The notes under the pieces are model-generated. The model saw nothing but the letters and a program-made list of their open reading frames with translations, ran no database searches and was not told where the DNA came from. Source: Fibrobacter succinogenes (GTDB taxonomy: Bacteria; Fibrobacterota; Fibrobacteria; Fibrobacterales; Fibrobacteraceae). From it: 36,456 nt of DNA. This document shows, one piece after another, positions 1 through 6,493 of the stretch (within the stretch, counting starts at the first letter, position 1; every line of letters begins with the position of its first letter). Position numbers and translations under genes: made by a program. Location: positions 1 to 36,456 of the forward strand of contig CACWNW010000032.1 of assembly GCA_902762305.1 (NCBI GenBank). The letters are read 5' to 3'.

Positions 1-117
1 GGTTATTACTCCGATTTGGCTGAATATTTGGAGCATCCTAATTTTTACTTTATCCCTACAAACCTTGTCCAGAATTATACGCCCAGCGGCATACAGACTA
101 TGCCAAAGCGGAAGTAA
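1..117 (+). CDS. 3' end of a flanking (host) gene
   Basis: Frame 1 is open from the window edge and ends at TAA 115-117, giving the last 38 residues of a protein (GYYSDLAEYLEHPNF... to ...QTMPKRK). Amino-acid and codon use look like real coding sequence. I do not recognise the family. A 13-bp inverted repeat follows at once, as expected after a gene end, and nothing phage-like lies to its left, so I read it as chromosomal sequence flanking the prophage. The function cannot be told from 38 residues. Confidence 0.55.
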   Translation, partial: GYYSDLAEYLEHPNFYFIPTNLVQNYTPSGIQTMPKRK

Positions 118-183
118 TGAGACAAGCAATAAATCAGTGAATATGGCTGGAAGCCTTGATTTTATTGGGTTTGCTTGTCTCAT
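117..183 (+). terminator. 13-bp perfect inverted repeat after the flanking gene
   Basis: ATGAGACAAGCAA (117-129) is repeated in inverse as TTGCTTGTCTCAT (171-183). The 41-nt loop can itself pair (AAATCA with TGATTT, GGCT with AGCC). It begins at the last base of the stop codon and is followed by a short T tract, so a terminator for the flanking gene is the simplest reading. A tiny inverted-repeat element is an alternative. Confidence 0.5.
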
Positions 184-256
184 TTAACCCGATTAAAGTG
201 TGTTTTTTGATTTTGCCGTTTTTTCGCGAATTTCGCGGTTTGTTCTTTGAGCTCGA

Positions 257-287
257 AAATTTCTCACGACTTGTGAGAAATTTTTAT
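257..287 (+). terminator. Hairpin with T-rich tail
   Basis: AAATTTCTCAC (257-267) pairs with GTGAGAAATTT (273-283), an 11-bp stem with a 5-nt loop GACTT, followed by TTATTT. The shape is that of an intrinsic terminator. It also contains TCTCACGA, a motif seen again near 393-399 and at the right end, so it might instead be part of a transposase-binding region. Confidence 0.5.
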
Positions 288-346
288 TTATGTGAATTGG
301 CGTTTTTGAGCCGTTAAAGGCGTTTTGAATTTTTCTTGAAAATTGG

Positions 347-370
347 GGTGCGGACATTTGGTGCGGACAT
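347..370. repeat. 11-bp direct repeat, 13-bp period
   Basis: GGTGCGGACAT occurs at 347-357 and again at 360-370, just upstream of the promoter of the 417-815 gene. Possible regulator-binding or transposase-binding site; function unknown. Confidence 0.5.
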
Positions 371-381
371 GTTTTTGAGGC

Positions 382-410
382 TTGTCGCATTTCGTGAGAT
401 AAAGTATATT
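382..410 (+). promoter_or_regulatory. Promoter of the 417-815 gene
   Basis: TTGTCG (382-387), a 17-bp spacer and TATATT (405-410) form a good sigma-70-type promoter. The predicted start of transcription falls on or next to the ATG at 417, so the message would be leaderless or nearly so. Confidence 0.5.
390..403. repeat. Candidate left terminal repeat of the prophage
   Basis: TTTCGTGAGATAAA here matches, in inverted orientation and at 13 of 14 positions, TTTGTCTCACGAAA at 36308-36321. Paired repeats at the two edges of a transposable phage suggest transposase-binding ends, but no TG...CA termini with a clean 5-bp target duplication could be fixed around them. Confidence 0.3.
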
Positions 411-416
411 TAAAAT

Positions 417-815
417 ATGATAGATGGATTCGTAGAATGTAAATATGCCGAAAAGGCTGAATCTGATGATCAAAGCATTATTGAGAATCTTCAAAATACA
501 TTCAATAGAGTATGTGCTGGAAAGGCTGATTGTCCAGATCTAAGGTCGTATTCAAAAGATGTAATGAAAGAGCAATTTCGACAAATGATTTATGGTCGGG
601 ATATTGCTAGTAATCTCTCTGAAGAAGAATTTAAGGAATACTCGGAAAAATTCATCGGTTTAATAGTTGCATCTACTTTTGGAGATAAGATTATTTTAAC
701 AGAAGAAGAATTCAAATTTTTCAAGAAATATGCTGGTATGACTCCGAAACAATTTATTGAGAGCACCAATCGCAGAATTGACAAATTGAATGTAAGTATT
801 GATTTGAAACTATAA
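417..815 (+). CDS. Hypothetical protein, AT-rich singleton
   Basis: This is a 132-aa acidic, probably alpha-helical cytoplasmic protein without a recognisable motif, signal peptide or membrane segment. It stands alone on the + strand, with its own promoter (382-410) and its own bidirectional terminator (823-850), and converges on the leftward early operon. Its base composition is clearly more AT-rich than the phage genes to its right. Independent promoter, terminator and foreign composition are the marks of a moron, a cargo gene expressed from the prophage. It could equally be a chromosomal gene just outside the prophage, since the left end is not fixed. The ATG has no ribosome-binding site, consistent with a leaderless message. 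Function unknown. Confidence 0.7.
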   Translation: MIDGFVECKYAEKAESDDQSIIENLQNTFNRVCAGKADCPDLRSYSKDVMKEQFRQMIYGRDIASNLSEEEFKEYSEKFIGLIVASTFGDKIILTEEEFKFFKKYAGMTPKQFIESTNRRIDKLNVSIDLKL

Positions 816-817
816 AA

Positions 818-850
818 AAAGAGGCAGGATTTTAGATCCTGCCGTAAATT
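818..850. terminator. Bidirectional terminator
   Basis: GGCAGGAT (823-830) pairs with ATCCTGCC (836-843) around the loop TTTAG. A run of A precedes the stem and a run of T follows it, so it can stop transcription both from the 417-815 gene and from the leftward early operon that ends at 868. Confidence 0.85.
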
Positions 851-867
851 TTTTGGTGATGGAGAAA

Positions 868-1659
868 CTAGCCTTCGGTTTTTTCCGCTTTTTTCTTCTG
901 GAGTATGGCGGAGAACTCTTCGATGGTTGGCACCTGGAGCGTTCCCTTGCCGTAGGGGTTCGGGGAGCGCATCTGCGGGCAGCCGGTGCCGAGTTTCTTG
1001 CTGGTGGCGTAGTGCTTGACCATTTCGCGGACTTCGAAGGCGTTGAAGGGGTATTCCAGGCGGTCGAAGCCGTAGAACTGGAGCACGGTGCCGATGTGCG
1101 GATCGTGGAAAACGAGCTTTTCTTTCTGCTTGGCGAGCGATGCCGTTTTCTTGAGCAGCATGGGGAGCAATAGTTCGAGCTGGCTGTCGGTTTCGGCCTG
1201 TTCGGGAGTCTTCTGCGTGCCCTGGAAGTCCTTCCAGTTCCTGAGTGCGGCGTGCCAGTCGGAGAGCGGGAGCCCGGATTTCATCTTCCAGCCGGTCATT
1301 GAATAGTAGTTGTAGAAGCGCCTTGCGCAGTCTGCGGACTTGCCGATCTTTGTGGCATACTCGACGGCTTCGTCTTCGCTTGCTGGGCGGTTGCCCACGT
1401 TCGTGCGGGTGTTCTTCCCGGAGCGCTTGACGGACACGACGCAGTAGTCGTCCTTGATGCCCAGGGAGTCTTCGGAATGCATGATGTAGGTGATGCGCAC
1501 GGTAAGGCTGCGGCCTGTTTCGTTGCCGCCGTCGGTCTCGAAGAGCACCAGGCGGTCGCCTGCACTGTAGAACTTGTCAACCTTGTGGATGACGAAGGTC
1601 AAGTCGCCGTTCATGAGCGCTTCAAAGTTCATTTTTTTGACTTTCATGACGTATTCCAT
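868..1659 (-). CDS. DUF3850 domain protein with a replication-protein-like C-terminus
   Basis: A 263-aa protein, last gene of the leftward early operon. Start ATG at 1659 is chosen because GAGG lies eight bases upstream; the frame is open further but without a better start. Residues about 1-75 read as a DUF3850/ASCH-type PUA-like fold (a beta-rich RNA-binding family), with the family pattern F..L..GD.TF.I.K.D..Y..GD.L.L and later VRITYI...D.LGI.D.YCV. The later part has the pattern ARRFYNYYSMTGWKMKSG followed by DWHAALRNW, which resembles the C-terminal segment of phage replication/DnaT-like proteins. The combination suggests a nucleic-acid-binding role. The neighbour upstream carries a related ASCH fold. 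Actual substrate unknown. Confidence 0.7.
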   Translation of the reverse strand: MEYVMKVKKMNFEALMNGDLTFVIHKVDKFYSAGDRLVLFETDGGNETGRSLTVRITYIMHSEDSLGIKDDYCVVSVKRSGKNTRTNVGNRPASEDEAVEYATKIGKSADCARRFYNYYSMTGWKMKSGLPLSDWHAALRNWKDFQGTQKTPEQAETDSQLELLLPMLLKKTASLAKQKEKLVFHDPHIGTVLQFYGFDRLEYPFNAFEVREMVKHYATSKKLGTGCPQMRSPNPYGKGTLQVPTIEEFSAILQKKKAEKTEG

Positions 1660-1664
1660 GGTGT

Positions 1665-2042
1665 TTACCTCACGAATTGCCAGCTTTGCGGGGCCCTTTT
1701 GATGTGCAGATCTTCGGGATAGAGCCAATCGGGACCGTATTCATCGACGCCGCAAATCTCCCAACCGTAGAGCTTACCCCTGCCTTTTGCCTTGTATTTC
1801 TCGATTTCATCGAGAGAAACGCACGAATTTTCGACAATCTTGGGCGTTATTCCGGTGATTTCGTGGCAAAAATTCACGTATATGACGCCAGTGATGCTTT
1901 TCAGGTCGGTGTCGTAGAGGTAAACCTTCAAACCATCGCCGTCCAGTGCTTTCGGGGCTGTCTTGCGGAGTTCCAGCGTCTTTTCGCCGCTGTAGATCAG
2001 TTCTGCCCATTCATGGTGGATGCTCATCAGGATTTCTTTCAT
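1665..2042 (-). CDS. ASCH domain protein
   Basis: A 125-aa protein with the hallmark ASCH/PUA-like opening: LMSIHHEWAELIYSGEKTLE followed by LRKTAPK, and GLKVYLYDT....I.GVIYVNF. ASCH folds bind RNA or modified nucleotides, and phages often carry them in early or accessory regions. A strong ribosome-binding site (AAGGAG, seven bases before ATG 2042) fixes the start. It lies between the endolysin and the DUF3850 gene, so two proteins of the same superfamily sit side by side at the promoter-distal end of the early operon. Exact substrate unknown. Confidence 0.75.
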   Translation of the reverse strand: MKEILMSIHHEWAELIYSGEKTLELRKTAPKALDGDGLKVYLYDTDLKSITGVIYVNFCHEITGITPKIVENSCVSLDEIEKYKAKGRGKLYGWEICGVDEYGPDWLYPEDLHIKRAPQSWQFVR

Positions 2043-2054
2043 CTTTCGACTCCT

Positions 2055-2588
2055 TTACAGTAGCGCGTTGACCTTGGCGGCGATTTCGAACATGCGTTCT
2101 TCCAGGTACTGGCCTGGGCAGGCCTTGTTCTTGAACCACTTGTGGAGCGTCATGTTCTGGACGGGTTCGCCCTTGTCATCCAGCTTGCCGAGAAGGGTCT
2201 TGTCGTGGAACCAGCGGAGCTTCTGGATGCCGTTACGCTTGCAGATGTCGGCGACCAGGTAGATGAGGCTGGAAAAAGCCGCATCGGTCACACGGTAAGG
2301 TGCTTTTTCGTCGCTCGATACCTCGATGGTGACGGCACGGTGGTCATTGACGGCGTTGCTAGAACACCAGCTGCGGTCGGCTTCATCGACATAGAGCGCG
2401 ATGTGGCCAAGGTCGTCGATTCCGTAGTTGCTTGACGCCATGCGGCCTTTGGCAGAGAAGAGCTTGCCGAGCGCACGCACGTTGATGTGGCCTGCGGTGC
2501 AGTGGATGGTGATGGTGTCTATCTTGTGGTTCCGGGGCGTTGTCCTGTTCGGGCTTATCTCGGTGTGCGATACTAGCGGGCTGTTCAT
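2055..2588 (-). CDS. N-acetylmuramoyl-L-alanine amidase (endolysin)
   Basis: A 177-aa single-domain Amidase_2/PGRP-type enzyme that would cleave the lactyl-amide bond of peptidoglycan at lysis. Zinc-site features are visible: H in TITIHCTAG (about residue 29), and H and C in LHKWFKNKACPGQYL near residues 148-157. Core motifs ASSNYGIDDLGHIALYV and AVTIEVSS are present. There is no signal peptide, so it needs a holin or other exit route; two small membrane proteins lie in the same operon (2597-2713, 3826-3969). Start ATG 2588 has AGGAG six bases upstream. A lysis enzyme inside the early-type operon rather than beside the late genes is unusual for Mu relatives. Confidence 0.9.
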   Translation of the reverse strand: MNSPLVSHTEISPNRTTPRNHKIDTITIHCTAGHINVRALGKLFSAKGRMASSNYGIDDLGHIALYVDEADRSWCSSNAVNDHRAVTIEVSSDEKAPYRVTDAAFSSLIYLVADICKRNGIQKLRWFHDKTLLGKLDDKGEPVQNMTLHKWFKNKACPGQYLEERMFEIAAKVNALL

Positions 2589-2596
2589 TTGGACTC

Positions 2597-2713
2597 CTAT
2601 AGTGAGGTTGCAACCATGTAGAGCACGGTTATTGCGAGTGCAACAAAGGCGACGCAGTAGGCCGCCTTTGCCGTGGTCTTTATGACCTTGATTATGCCGT
2701 TTGCCGTAATCAT
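2597..2713 (-). CDS. Small one-TM protein (holin or lysis-accessory candidate)
   Basis: A 38-residue ORF, MITANGIIKVIKTTAKAAYC at the start followed by a hydrophobic stretch (VAFVALAITVLYMVA). It has a basic N-terminus and one membrane-spanning helix at about residues 18-36. The ATG overlaps the stop of the DUF1353 gene (ATGA), so it is translationally coupled, and it lies directly upstream of the amidase. A lysis role (small holin or spanin-like) is inferred from position and topology only. Confidence 0.55.
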   Translation of the reverse strand: MITANGIIKVIKTTAKAAYCVAFVALAITVLYMVATSL

Positions 2714-3219
2714 CTGAATGCGTTTTCGGTGATGGTCCTGCCGTTGAAGCGCTTGAGCGTCATGCCGTTCTGGTCGAGCCATTGCAGGCGCACCAGCGTC
2801 TTGTTCCGGTTGTAGATGTCGCCCTGGTCCTCTTCCAGGGTGTTGTAGTGGGAACCGGCGAAGAACTTGACGGCGTAATAGACGGCGTTGCGCTTGACAG
2901 CGCCCATGCCTGCGTGTTCGAGCATTTCGAGCAGGAGCCGGTCGGCAAGTTTCTTCGAGAGGAAGCCGTGGTAGTTGACATCGTGGATGAGCCACGCGAG
3001 CGCGAGCTTGATGTCGCCGATTTTCGGGATAAGCGGGTTCACGACGGAAGGGCCGCTGCGGAAGTCGGTGACGTAGCTGGGGCGTATCTGGTAGACCAGC
3101 GTGCCGGGGACGCACTTCGCCTGGATCTCGATGCGGAGCGGGTTTCGGATGCTGTACATTTCTTCGCACCTGGAATACTTGTCCCAGGTTGGGACTTCCG
3201 GTCTGTAGGCGAGGTTCAT
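2710..3219 (-). CDS. DUF1353 family protein
   Basis: A 169-aa protein. Start ATG 3219 overlaps the stop of the small zinc-ribbon gene (ATGA) and has an AAGGAG upstream. The pattern YVTDFRSGP....P..GD.KLALAWLIHD.NYHG, followed by a helix rich in LADRLLLEML and AVYYAVKFF, is that of DUF1353, small proteins widespread in tailed phages, often close to lysis genes. Their biochemical role is not established. Here it is followed by a one-TM protein and the amidase, which fits a lysis-associated module but does not prove it. Confidence 0.7.
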   Translation of the reverse strand: MNLAYRPEVPTWDKYSRCEEMYSIRNPLRIEIQAKCVPGTLVYQIRPSYVTDFRSGPSVVNPLIPKIGDIKLALAWLIHDVNYHGFLSKKLADRLLLEMLEHAGMGAVKRNAVYYAVKFFAGSHYNTLEEDQGDIYNRNKTLVRLQWLDQNGMTLKRFNGRTITENAFR

Positions 3220-3353
3220 TTGCGTTCGACTCCTTGGGGGTGGGTGGTGTCGCAGGCCTTGCAGACCCACTTGTGGCCTTCGAGCTTGCAGTATTTCTTG
3301 TAACCGCACCAGCTGCATGTAACGTAATCGGGGTATTCTCTCTTGATTTTCAT
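3216..3353 (-). CDS. Small zinc-ribbon protein
   Basis: This 45-aa ORF starts at ATG 3353 and ends in TGA 3216-3218. It contains CSWC at residues 13-16 and CKAC at residues 31-34, a two-knuckle zinc ribbon. Both ends are coupled to neighbours by four-base ATGA overlaps, which strongly supports translation. Likely a small zinc-binding nucleic-acid or protein adaptor; specific role unknown. Confidence 0.65.
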   Translation of the reverse strand: MKIKREYPDYVTCSWCGYKKYCKLEGHKWVCKACDTTHPQGVERK

Positions 3354-3532
3354 ATCATTCTCCAAAAACTTGTGGCGGTTGTTTTACCGAGGTGCGTGAC
3401 CGCCGCCAATCCTCGAAATCTACCGAAACCGTCCAGCGGTTCCTGCATCTGCCTTGCCGCCCGTGATGCCCGGATGACATAACCCGCAAGGCTAGGTGAC
3501 CGTTTAACTTCGAGTATTCGTTTTACGAACAC
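3350..3532 (-). CDS. Hypothetical 60-aa basic protein
   Basis: A small basic ORF beginning at GTG 3532 (reads VFVKRILEVKRSPSL) and ending in an ATGA overlap with the zinc-ribbon gene at 3353. The coupling supports it; the residue composition (many Arg, Ala, Gly) is less convincing. The start lies inside a hairpin (GAGTGTTCGT with ACGAATACTC). No family recognised. Confidence 0.4.
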   Translation of the reverse strand: MFVKRILEVKRSPSLAGYVIRASRAARQMQEPLDGFGRFRGLAAVTHLGKTTATSFWRMI

Positions 3533-3825
3533 TCACGTCCCCGAAGGGGCGTGGTTTCACGCCTTTTCGTCATCTGTGGCTTCCATCGCTGCTTCGTATA
3601 AGAGCGGATTTCTCGCGGGCGTCTGGACTTAACCTGCTGACGCCCCTATGGAAAACACATCTTTCGAAAAGATGAGCCACCGCTGAATCCCTGCGATGGG
3701 TCTTGGTTCTGCTCCACCCGGAGCATAGGGGCAGTGCGGGGGCTCGAACCCCGCCGCCGAAGGCTTCACAACTCCTCCGACGTGGCCAACCGCAACCGCC
3801 CGGGGACTACCGCCACGACAATGGC
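3533..3825 (-). other. Non-coding stretch with many hairpins
   Basis: About 290 bases of the early operon hold no convincing gene. They hold a cluster of stems instead: a CACGTCCC/GGGGCGTG hairpin near 3534-3552 overlapping a GGCGTG/CACGCC hairpin, GGCGTC/GACGCC around 3619-3645, CATCTTT/AAAGATG near 3659-3675, TGCTCC/GGAGCA near 3709-3724 and a GGTTCGA-containing GC-rich arm near 3735-3757. This looks like a structured leader or embedded RNA transcribed with the operon. I do not recognise a known RNA family. Confidence 0.4.
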
Positions 3826-3969
3826 TTAAAACGTGACGGTAATCGTGAGGACTGCCGCTGCCACCCAGTAGACAATCTTGCGCACGTTCATGTCCACCAC
3901 TCCGTAGACGACGGCTGCCAAAAGGTCGAGGATGATGAGTACCAGCGGGAAGATTTGTTGTTTGGTCAC
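3826..3969 (-). CDS. Two-TM small protein, holin-like
   Basis: A 47-aa ORF from GTG 3969 to TAA 3826-3828. Residues about 6-25 (IFPLVLIILDLLAAVVYGVV) and 32-46 (IVYWVAAAVLTITVT) are hydrophobic helices separated by a short basic turn with DMNVRK. The GTG shares a base with the stop of the upstream gene (TAGTG), so it is coupled. Two helices and a tiny size fit a class II-type holin; the operon also has an amidase downstream. Function is inferred. Confidence 0.55.
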   Translation of the reverse strand: MTKQQIFPLVLIILDLLAAVVYGVVDMNVRKIVYWVAAAVLTITVTF

Positions 3970-4154
3970 TAGCCCTTCTCCCACTTCGCGGCAAGGTCTT
4001 CCATGGCCTTCTGCGGGCTGGAGCCTACGCCGCTGATAAGCGCCTTCCCGCCGTTCTGGCGGAGAGTGACCGCGTAGCCGAACTGGAAGTCGGCTTCGAG
4101 AACGAGCTGGTCGCGGAACAGGTCGAGCGTCTTGAGGGTTTCGCTATTTGCCAT
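3969..4154 (-). CDS. Hypothetical 61-aa protein
   Basis: A small soluble protein starting MANSETLKTLDLFRDQLVL, predicted mixed alpha/beta with no known motif. It overlaps the end of the DUF3164 gene by 11 bases and touches the holin-like gene at the other end, so it belongs to the coupled early operon. I do not recognise the family; Mu-type phages commonly have several small unknown genes between the Gam/DUF3164 region and the lysis or activator genes. Confidence 0.6.
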   Translation of the reverse strand: MANSETLKTLDLFRDQLVLEADFQFGYAVTLRQNGGKALISGVGSSPQKAMEDLAAKWEKG

Positions 4155-4809
4155 CGTCCTTTTCCTTTTTCTTTGCGGGTGCTGCGGGGCGCGGCACGTC
4201 GTTGAAGTTGAGCACGATGACTTCCCAGGTCTCGCCAGCCTCGGTCTTCACCTTCCGCTTGAAGGTGGTGGACTGCTTGGAGGACTTGACGATGATCGAC
4301 TCTTTCAGCATGCGCATGGCCTTCTTCCATTCGGAATCCTCGATTTCGAGGTTCAGAAGCTTCATGAGCATGGCGGTGTTCACGCGGCCCTGCTTGTCCA
4401 CGTTGAATGCCTGGGCGATGACCTTGCCGAGGTTGTCGTCGATGCCGTCGAGGCGGCTTGCGATCCACTTGTCCACCAGGGTCTTCACCATCTGGAGGCG
4501 TTCGTCGAAGCCGATGTGGTCGTTGATGCGGCGCTCGATGACAAGCGACTTGTCGAAGTTGTAGAGCAGGATGTTCCCTTTCCAGTTCTCGCGGGTGCGG
4601 TTCTCCTTCGCGAGTTCTTCGAGGTACTTGTCGATGCTGCCTTCGATTTCGATACGGTGTTCCGCGATTTTCTCGGCGAGCTTTACGACCTTCTTGAAGG
4701 TGCGCTCGACAAGGGCGTCGCGCTTCTTGTCTGTCGCGGGAATGTACTGCTCGGGGATGGGGCGTCCCTTCTCGTCGAGCCAGTTCCCGTCTTTGTCTTT
4801 TGTTGCCAT
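4144..4809 (-). CDS. DUF3164 family protein
   Basis: A 221-aa protein opening with the family signature W.DEKGRPIPEQYI, followed by a long charged helical segment (AEKIAEHRIEIEGSIDKYLEELAKE) and a C-terminal part that includes FNVDKQGRVNTAMLMKLLNLEIED.EWKKAM. DUF3164 proteins are regular members of the early operon of Mu-like phages, next to GemA and MuB as here. Their role is not firmly known. The last residues are a Lys/Glu-rich tail. Start ATG 4809 has AGAGG a few bases upstream. Confidence 0.85.
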   Translation of the reverse strand: MATKDKDGNWLDEKGRPIPEQYIPATDKKRDALVERTFKKVVKLAEKIAEHRIEIEGSIDKYLEELAKENRTRENWKGNILLYNFDKSLVIERRINDHIGFDERLQMVKTLVDKWIASRLDGIDDNLGKVIAQAFNVDKQGRVNTAMLMKLLNLEIEDSEWKKAMRMLKESIIVKSSKQSTTFKRKVKTEAGETWEVIVLNFNDVPRPAAPAKKKEKDDGK

Positions 4810-4813
4810 AGGT

Positions 4814-5281
4814 TTACCTCTGGTTGTTGTTCTTGTTTCGGTTAAATTCTTCGGGGCTCTGCGCCCCCATGGCGTGTATCGCCTTGATGAGCACCTTTGC
4901 GTCGTCCTTGCAGATCCAGGTGACCACTTCCACGCCGGTGAGCCGCTTGCAGAAGGCGTTCAGGGCCTTGCGGCGGTCTTCGGAAGTCTCCGCGCGGCTG
5001 ACCTGCGCCCACATCGCCTCGATTGCCCGGAGCTGCGCGGGGCTCGCCTTGTGCCTTGCCCTGCCGGAGAGCTCGTTGAACTTCTGGACCTTTCCGTGGA
5101 CCTGTTCGCGCAGGCTCTTGATGAGCGAGCTGCGCTGCTGTGTCGAGAGCTGCTTGGAGCTTTCGACCTGGTAGCGGTCGCGCAGCATGTCGCGGTAGGC
5201 TTCGTCGTTCATCCCGAGCAGGCGCACAAGGCCGTGGATTTGCCTGTACTGTTCGGCTCTCTTGTCGGCTGGAGTAGTCAT
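4814..5281 (-). CDS. gemA: GemA-like early regulatory protein (DUF1018)
   Basis: A 155-aa protein of the GemA/gp16 family, an early regulator that in Mu affects host gene expression and DNA topology. The family core is visible: QIHGLVRLLGMNDEAYRDML near the N-terminus, then a helical middle (STQQRSSLIKSLRE) and the C-terminal ASPAQLRAIEAMW.....(R).ALNAFCKRLTGVE..TW. The ATG at 5281 overlaps the stop of the MuB-like gene (TAATG), which fixes the start, although the frame is open further upstream. A short Asn/Lys-rich tail ends the protein. Confidence 0.88.
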   Translation of the reverse strand: MTTPADKRAEQYRQIHGLVRLLGMNDEAYRDMLRDRYQVESSKQLSTQQRSSLIKSLREQVHGKVQKFNELSGRARHKASPAQLRAIEAMWAQVSRAETSEDRRKALNAFCKRLTGVEVVTWICKDDAKVLIKAIHAMGAQSPEEFNRNKNNNQR

Positions 5282-6177
5282 TAGCGGGCCACCACGAGCA
5301 TCTGGGATGCGCTTTCGAGGATTTCGTTGTCGAGCGTGTCGCGGTCGTTGTTGCGCATGAGTTCCTTGCTCCACATTACAAGGTGCGAGAGCAGGCGGAA
5401 GTTGCGGCGGCAAATCTGGGCGGCGCGTTCGATGCAGTTGCCTTCGTACTTGGGGAAACGGCTCTCGATGAACGCCTTCACGTCGGCGTTGTCCAGGAGC
5501 TTCGCCCTGCACGGTGCGCTGATGCGGCTGTTCAGCTGGGCGTAGTGGTTCTTGTCGCCCTGCACGTTCTTTTCGAGCCTGGGCATGCCGCAGAGGGCGA
5601 TGCCGACGCCCGCCTTGTCGTGGACGCGGCGGATTAGTTCGAGCGCACGGTAGGGCAGGTGCTCGGCCTCGTCGATGATGACCAGACGGCCCGAGTCGTT
5701 CAGCTTGTTCACGACGCGAACGAGCTTTTCGTGCAGGCTTCCGCGTTCGTCGAGACCGAGTTCTGCGCAGAGCTCGTCGAAGAGAGCCTTGGCGGTGTAG
5801 CCGTGGTCAGCCTCGATAAGGATGACGCTCGGGTGGGCCTTGGCGAATGCCTTGAGCGCGGTGGTCTTGCCGCAGCCCGCGTCGCCCGTGAGCATCCCGC
5901 AGATCTGGTGGCTGAGCACCAGCGAGCAGAACTTGTGGATGGTCTTGAAGCACTTGGTCTGCACGATGCCTTCGCTCTGCTTGATGGTGTCGCGCTGCGC
6001 CTCGATTTCGAGGAAGTCCTTCACCTTGTCGCAGATGGCGTCGATGTCGCCGGTATAGGTGCCCTTGATGAAGTAGCTGAGCGTGGCGGGGCTTATGCCC
6101 ATGGCGTTCGCCACCTTGGTCTGCGATGCCCCGTTTCGGGCCATGTAGTCCTTGAGTTGCTTGATGATTGCGTCCAT
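5281..6177 (-). CDS. B: MuB-like AAA+ ATPase, target-DNA activator
   Basis: A 298-aa protein. In Mu, B binds target DNA in an ATP-dependent way, delivers it to the transposase and gives target immunity. Residues about 14-38 form a helix-turn-helix (SQTKVANAMGISPATLSYF). Walker A is GDAGCGKTT at about 98-106 and Walker B is LVIIDEAEH at about 165-173, followed by a sensor-type strand IALCGMPRLE. Length is close to that of MuB (312 aa). A 120-base gap without a clear gene separates it from the ORF upstream; GGA lies six to eight bases before ATG 6177. The order A, small ORF, B matches Mu-like early operons. Confidence 0.92.
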   Translation of the reverse strand: MDAIIKQLKDYMARNGASQTKVANAMGISPATLSYFIKGTYTGDIDAICDKVKDFLEIEAQRDTIKQSEGIVQTKCFKTIHKFCSLVLSHQICGMLTGDAGCGKTTALKAFAKAHPSVILIEADHGYTAKALFDELCAELGLDERGSLHEKLVRVVNKLNDSGRLVIIDEAEHLPYRALELIRRVHDKAGVGIALCGMPRLEKNVQGDKNHYAQLNSRISAPCRAKLLDNADVKAFIESRFPKYEGNCIERAAQICRRNFRLLSHLVMWSKELMRNNDRDTLDNEILESASQMLVVAR

Positions 6178-6298
6178 ATTCTATCCTTTATGGTTGCTGG
6201 GTTAAAAAGGGGTGCCTCCGGGGGCGGTTTTCAGGGAGACAAGTGTTGTGTTGCGGCAAAGTGTGCCTGCCCCCATCGGCGAAGTCTTGTGCAAAGCT

Positions 6299-6493
6299 TT
6301 AGATGAGTCCGTGTTCGGCGAGCCGTTCCTTTACCCGGAAGTAGGTGCGGATTTCGCTTTTCATCAGGCAGGGCGGCATCTTGCCGCCGTTCCTGATGAT
6401 GCGGAGCGCCTTTTCCACGTTGTTCTTGGCGACGGGCCCTGCCACGGCGTGGTAAATCTTGAGCATGGTGCCCGGGTCGATGTTCTTGTCCAT
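6299..6493 (-). CDS. Hypothetical 64-aa protein between transposase A and B
   Basis: A small basic helical protein (MDKNIDPGTMLKIYHAVAGP...EKALRIIRNGGKMPPCL). Its ATG overlaps the stop of the transposase gene (TAATG), so translation is coupled. No known domain. Its conserved-looking place between A and B suggests a minor role in transposition or in early regulation, which is inference only. Confidence 0.65.
   Translation of the reverse strand: MDKNIDPGTMLKIYHAVAGPVAKNNVEKALRIIRNGGKMPPCLMKSEIRTYFRVKERLAEHGLI

Noticed and set aside
3729..3801. A 73-nt tRNA-like stretch on the minus strand with GGGCGGT/ACTGCCC ends and a GGTTCGA T-arm
   Set aside because: The T-loop cannot be set in register with the 7-bp acceptor stem, no D-arm forms, the anticodon-type loop would have ten bases, and no CCA follows.
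6178..6298. A 24-codon ATG frame on the minus strand between the MuB-like gene and the small ORF
   Set aside because: No ribosome-binding site, no coupling to neighbours and low-complexity composition.
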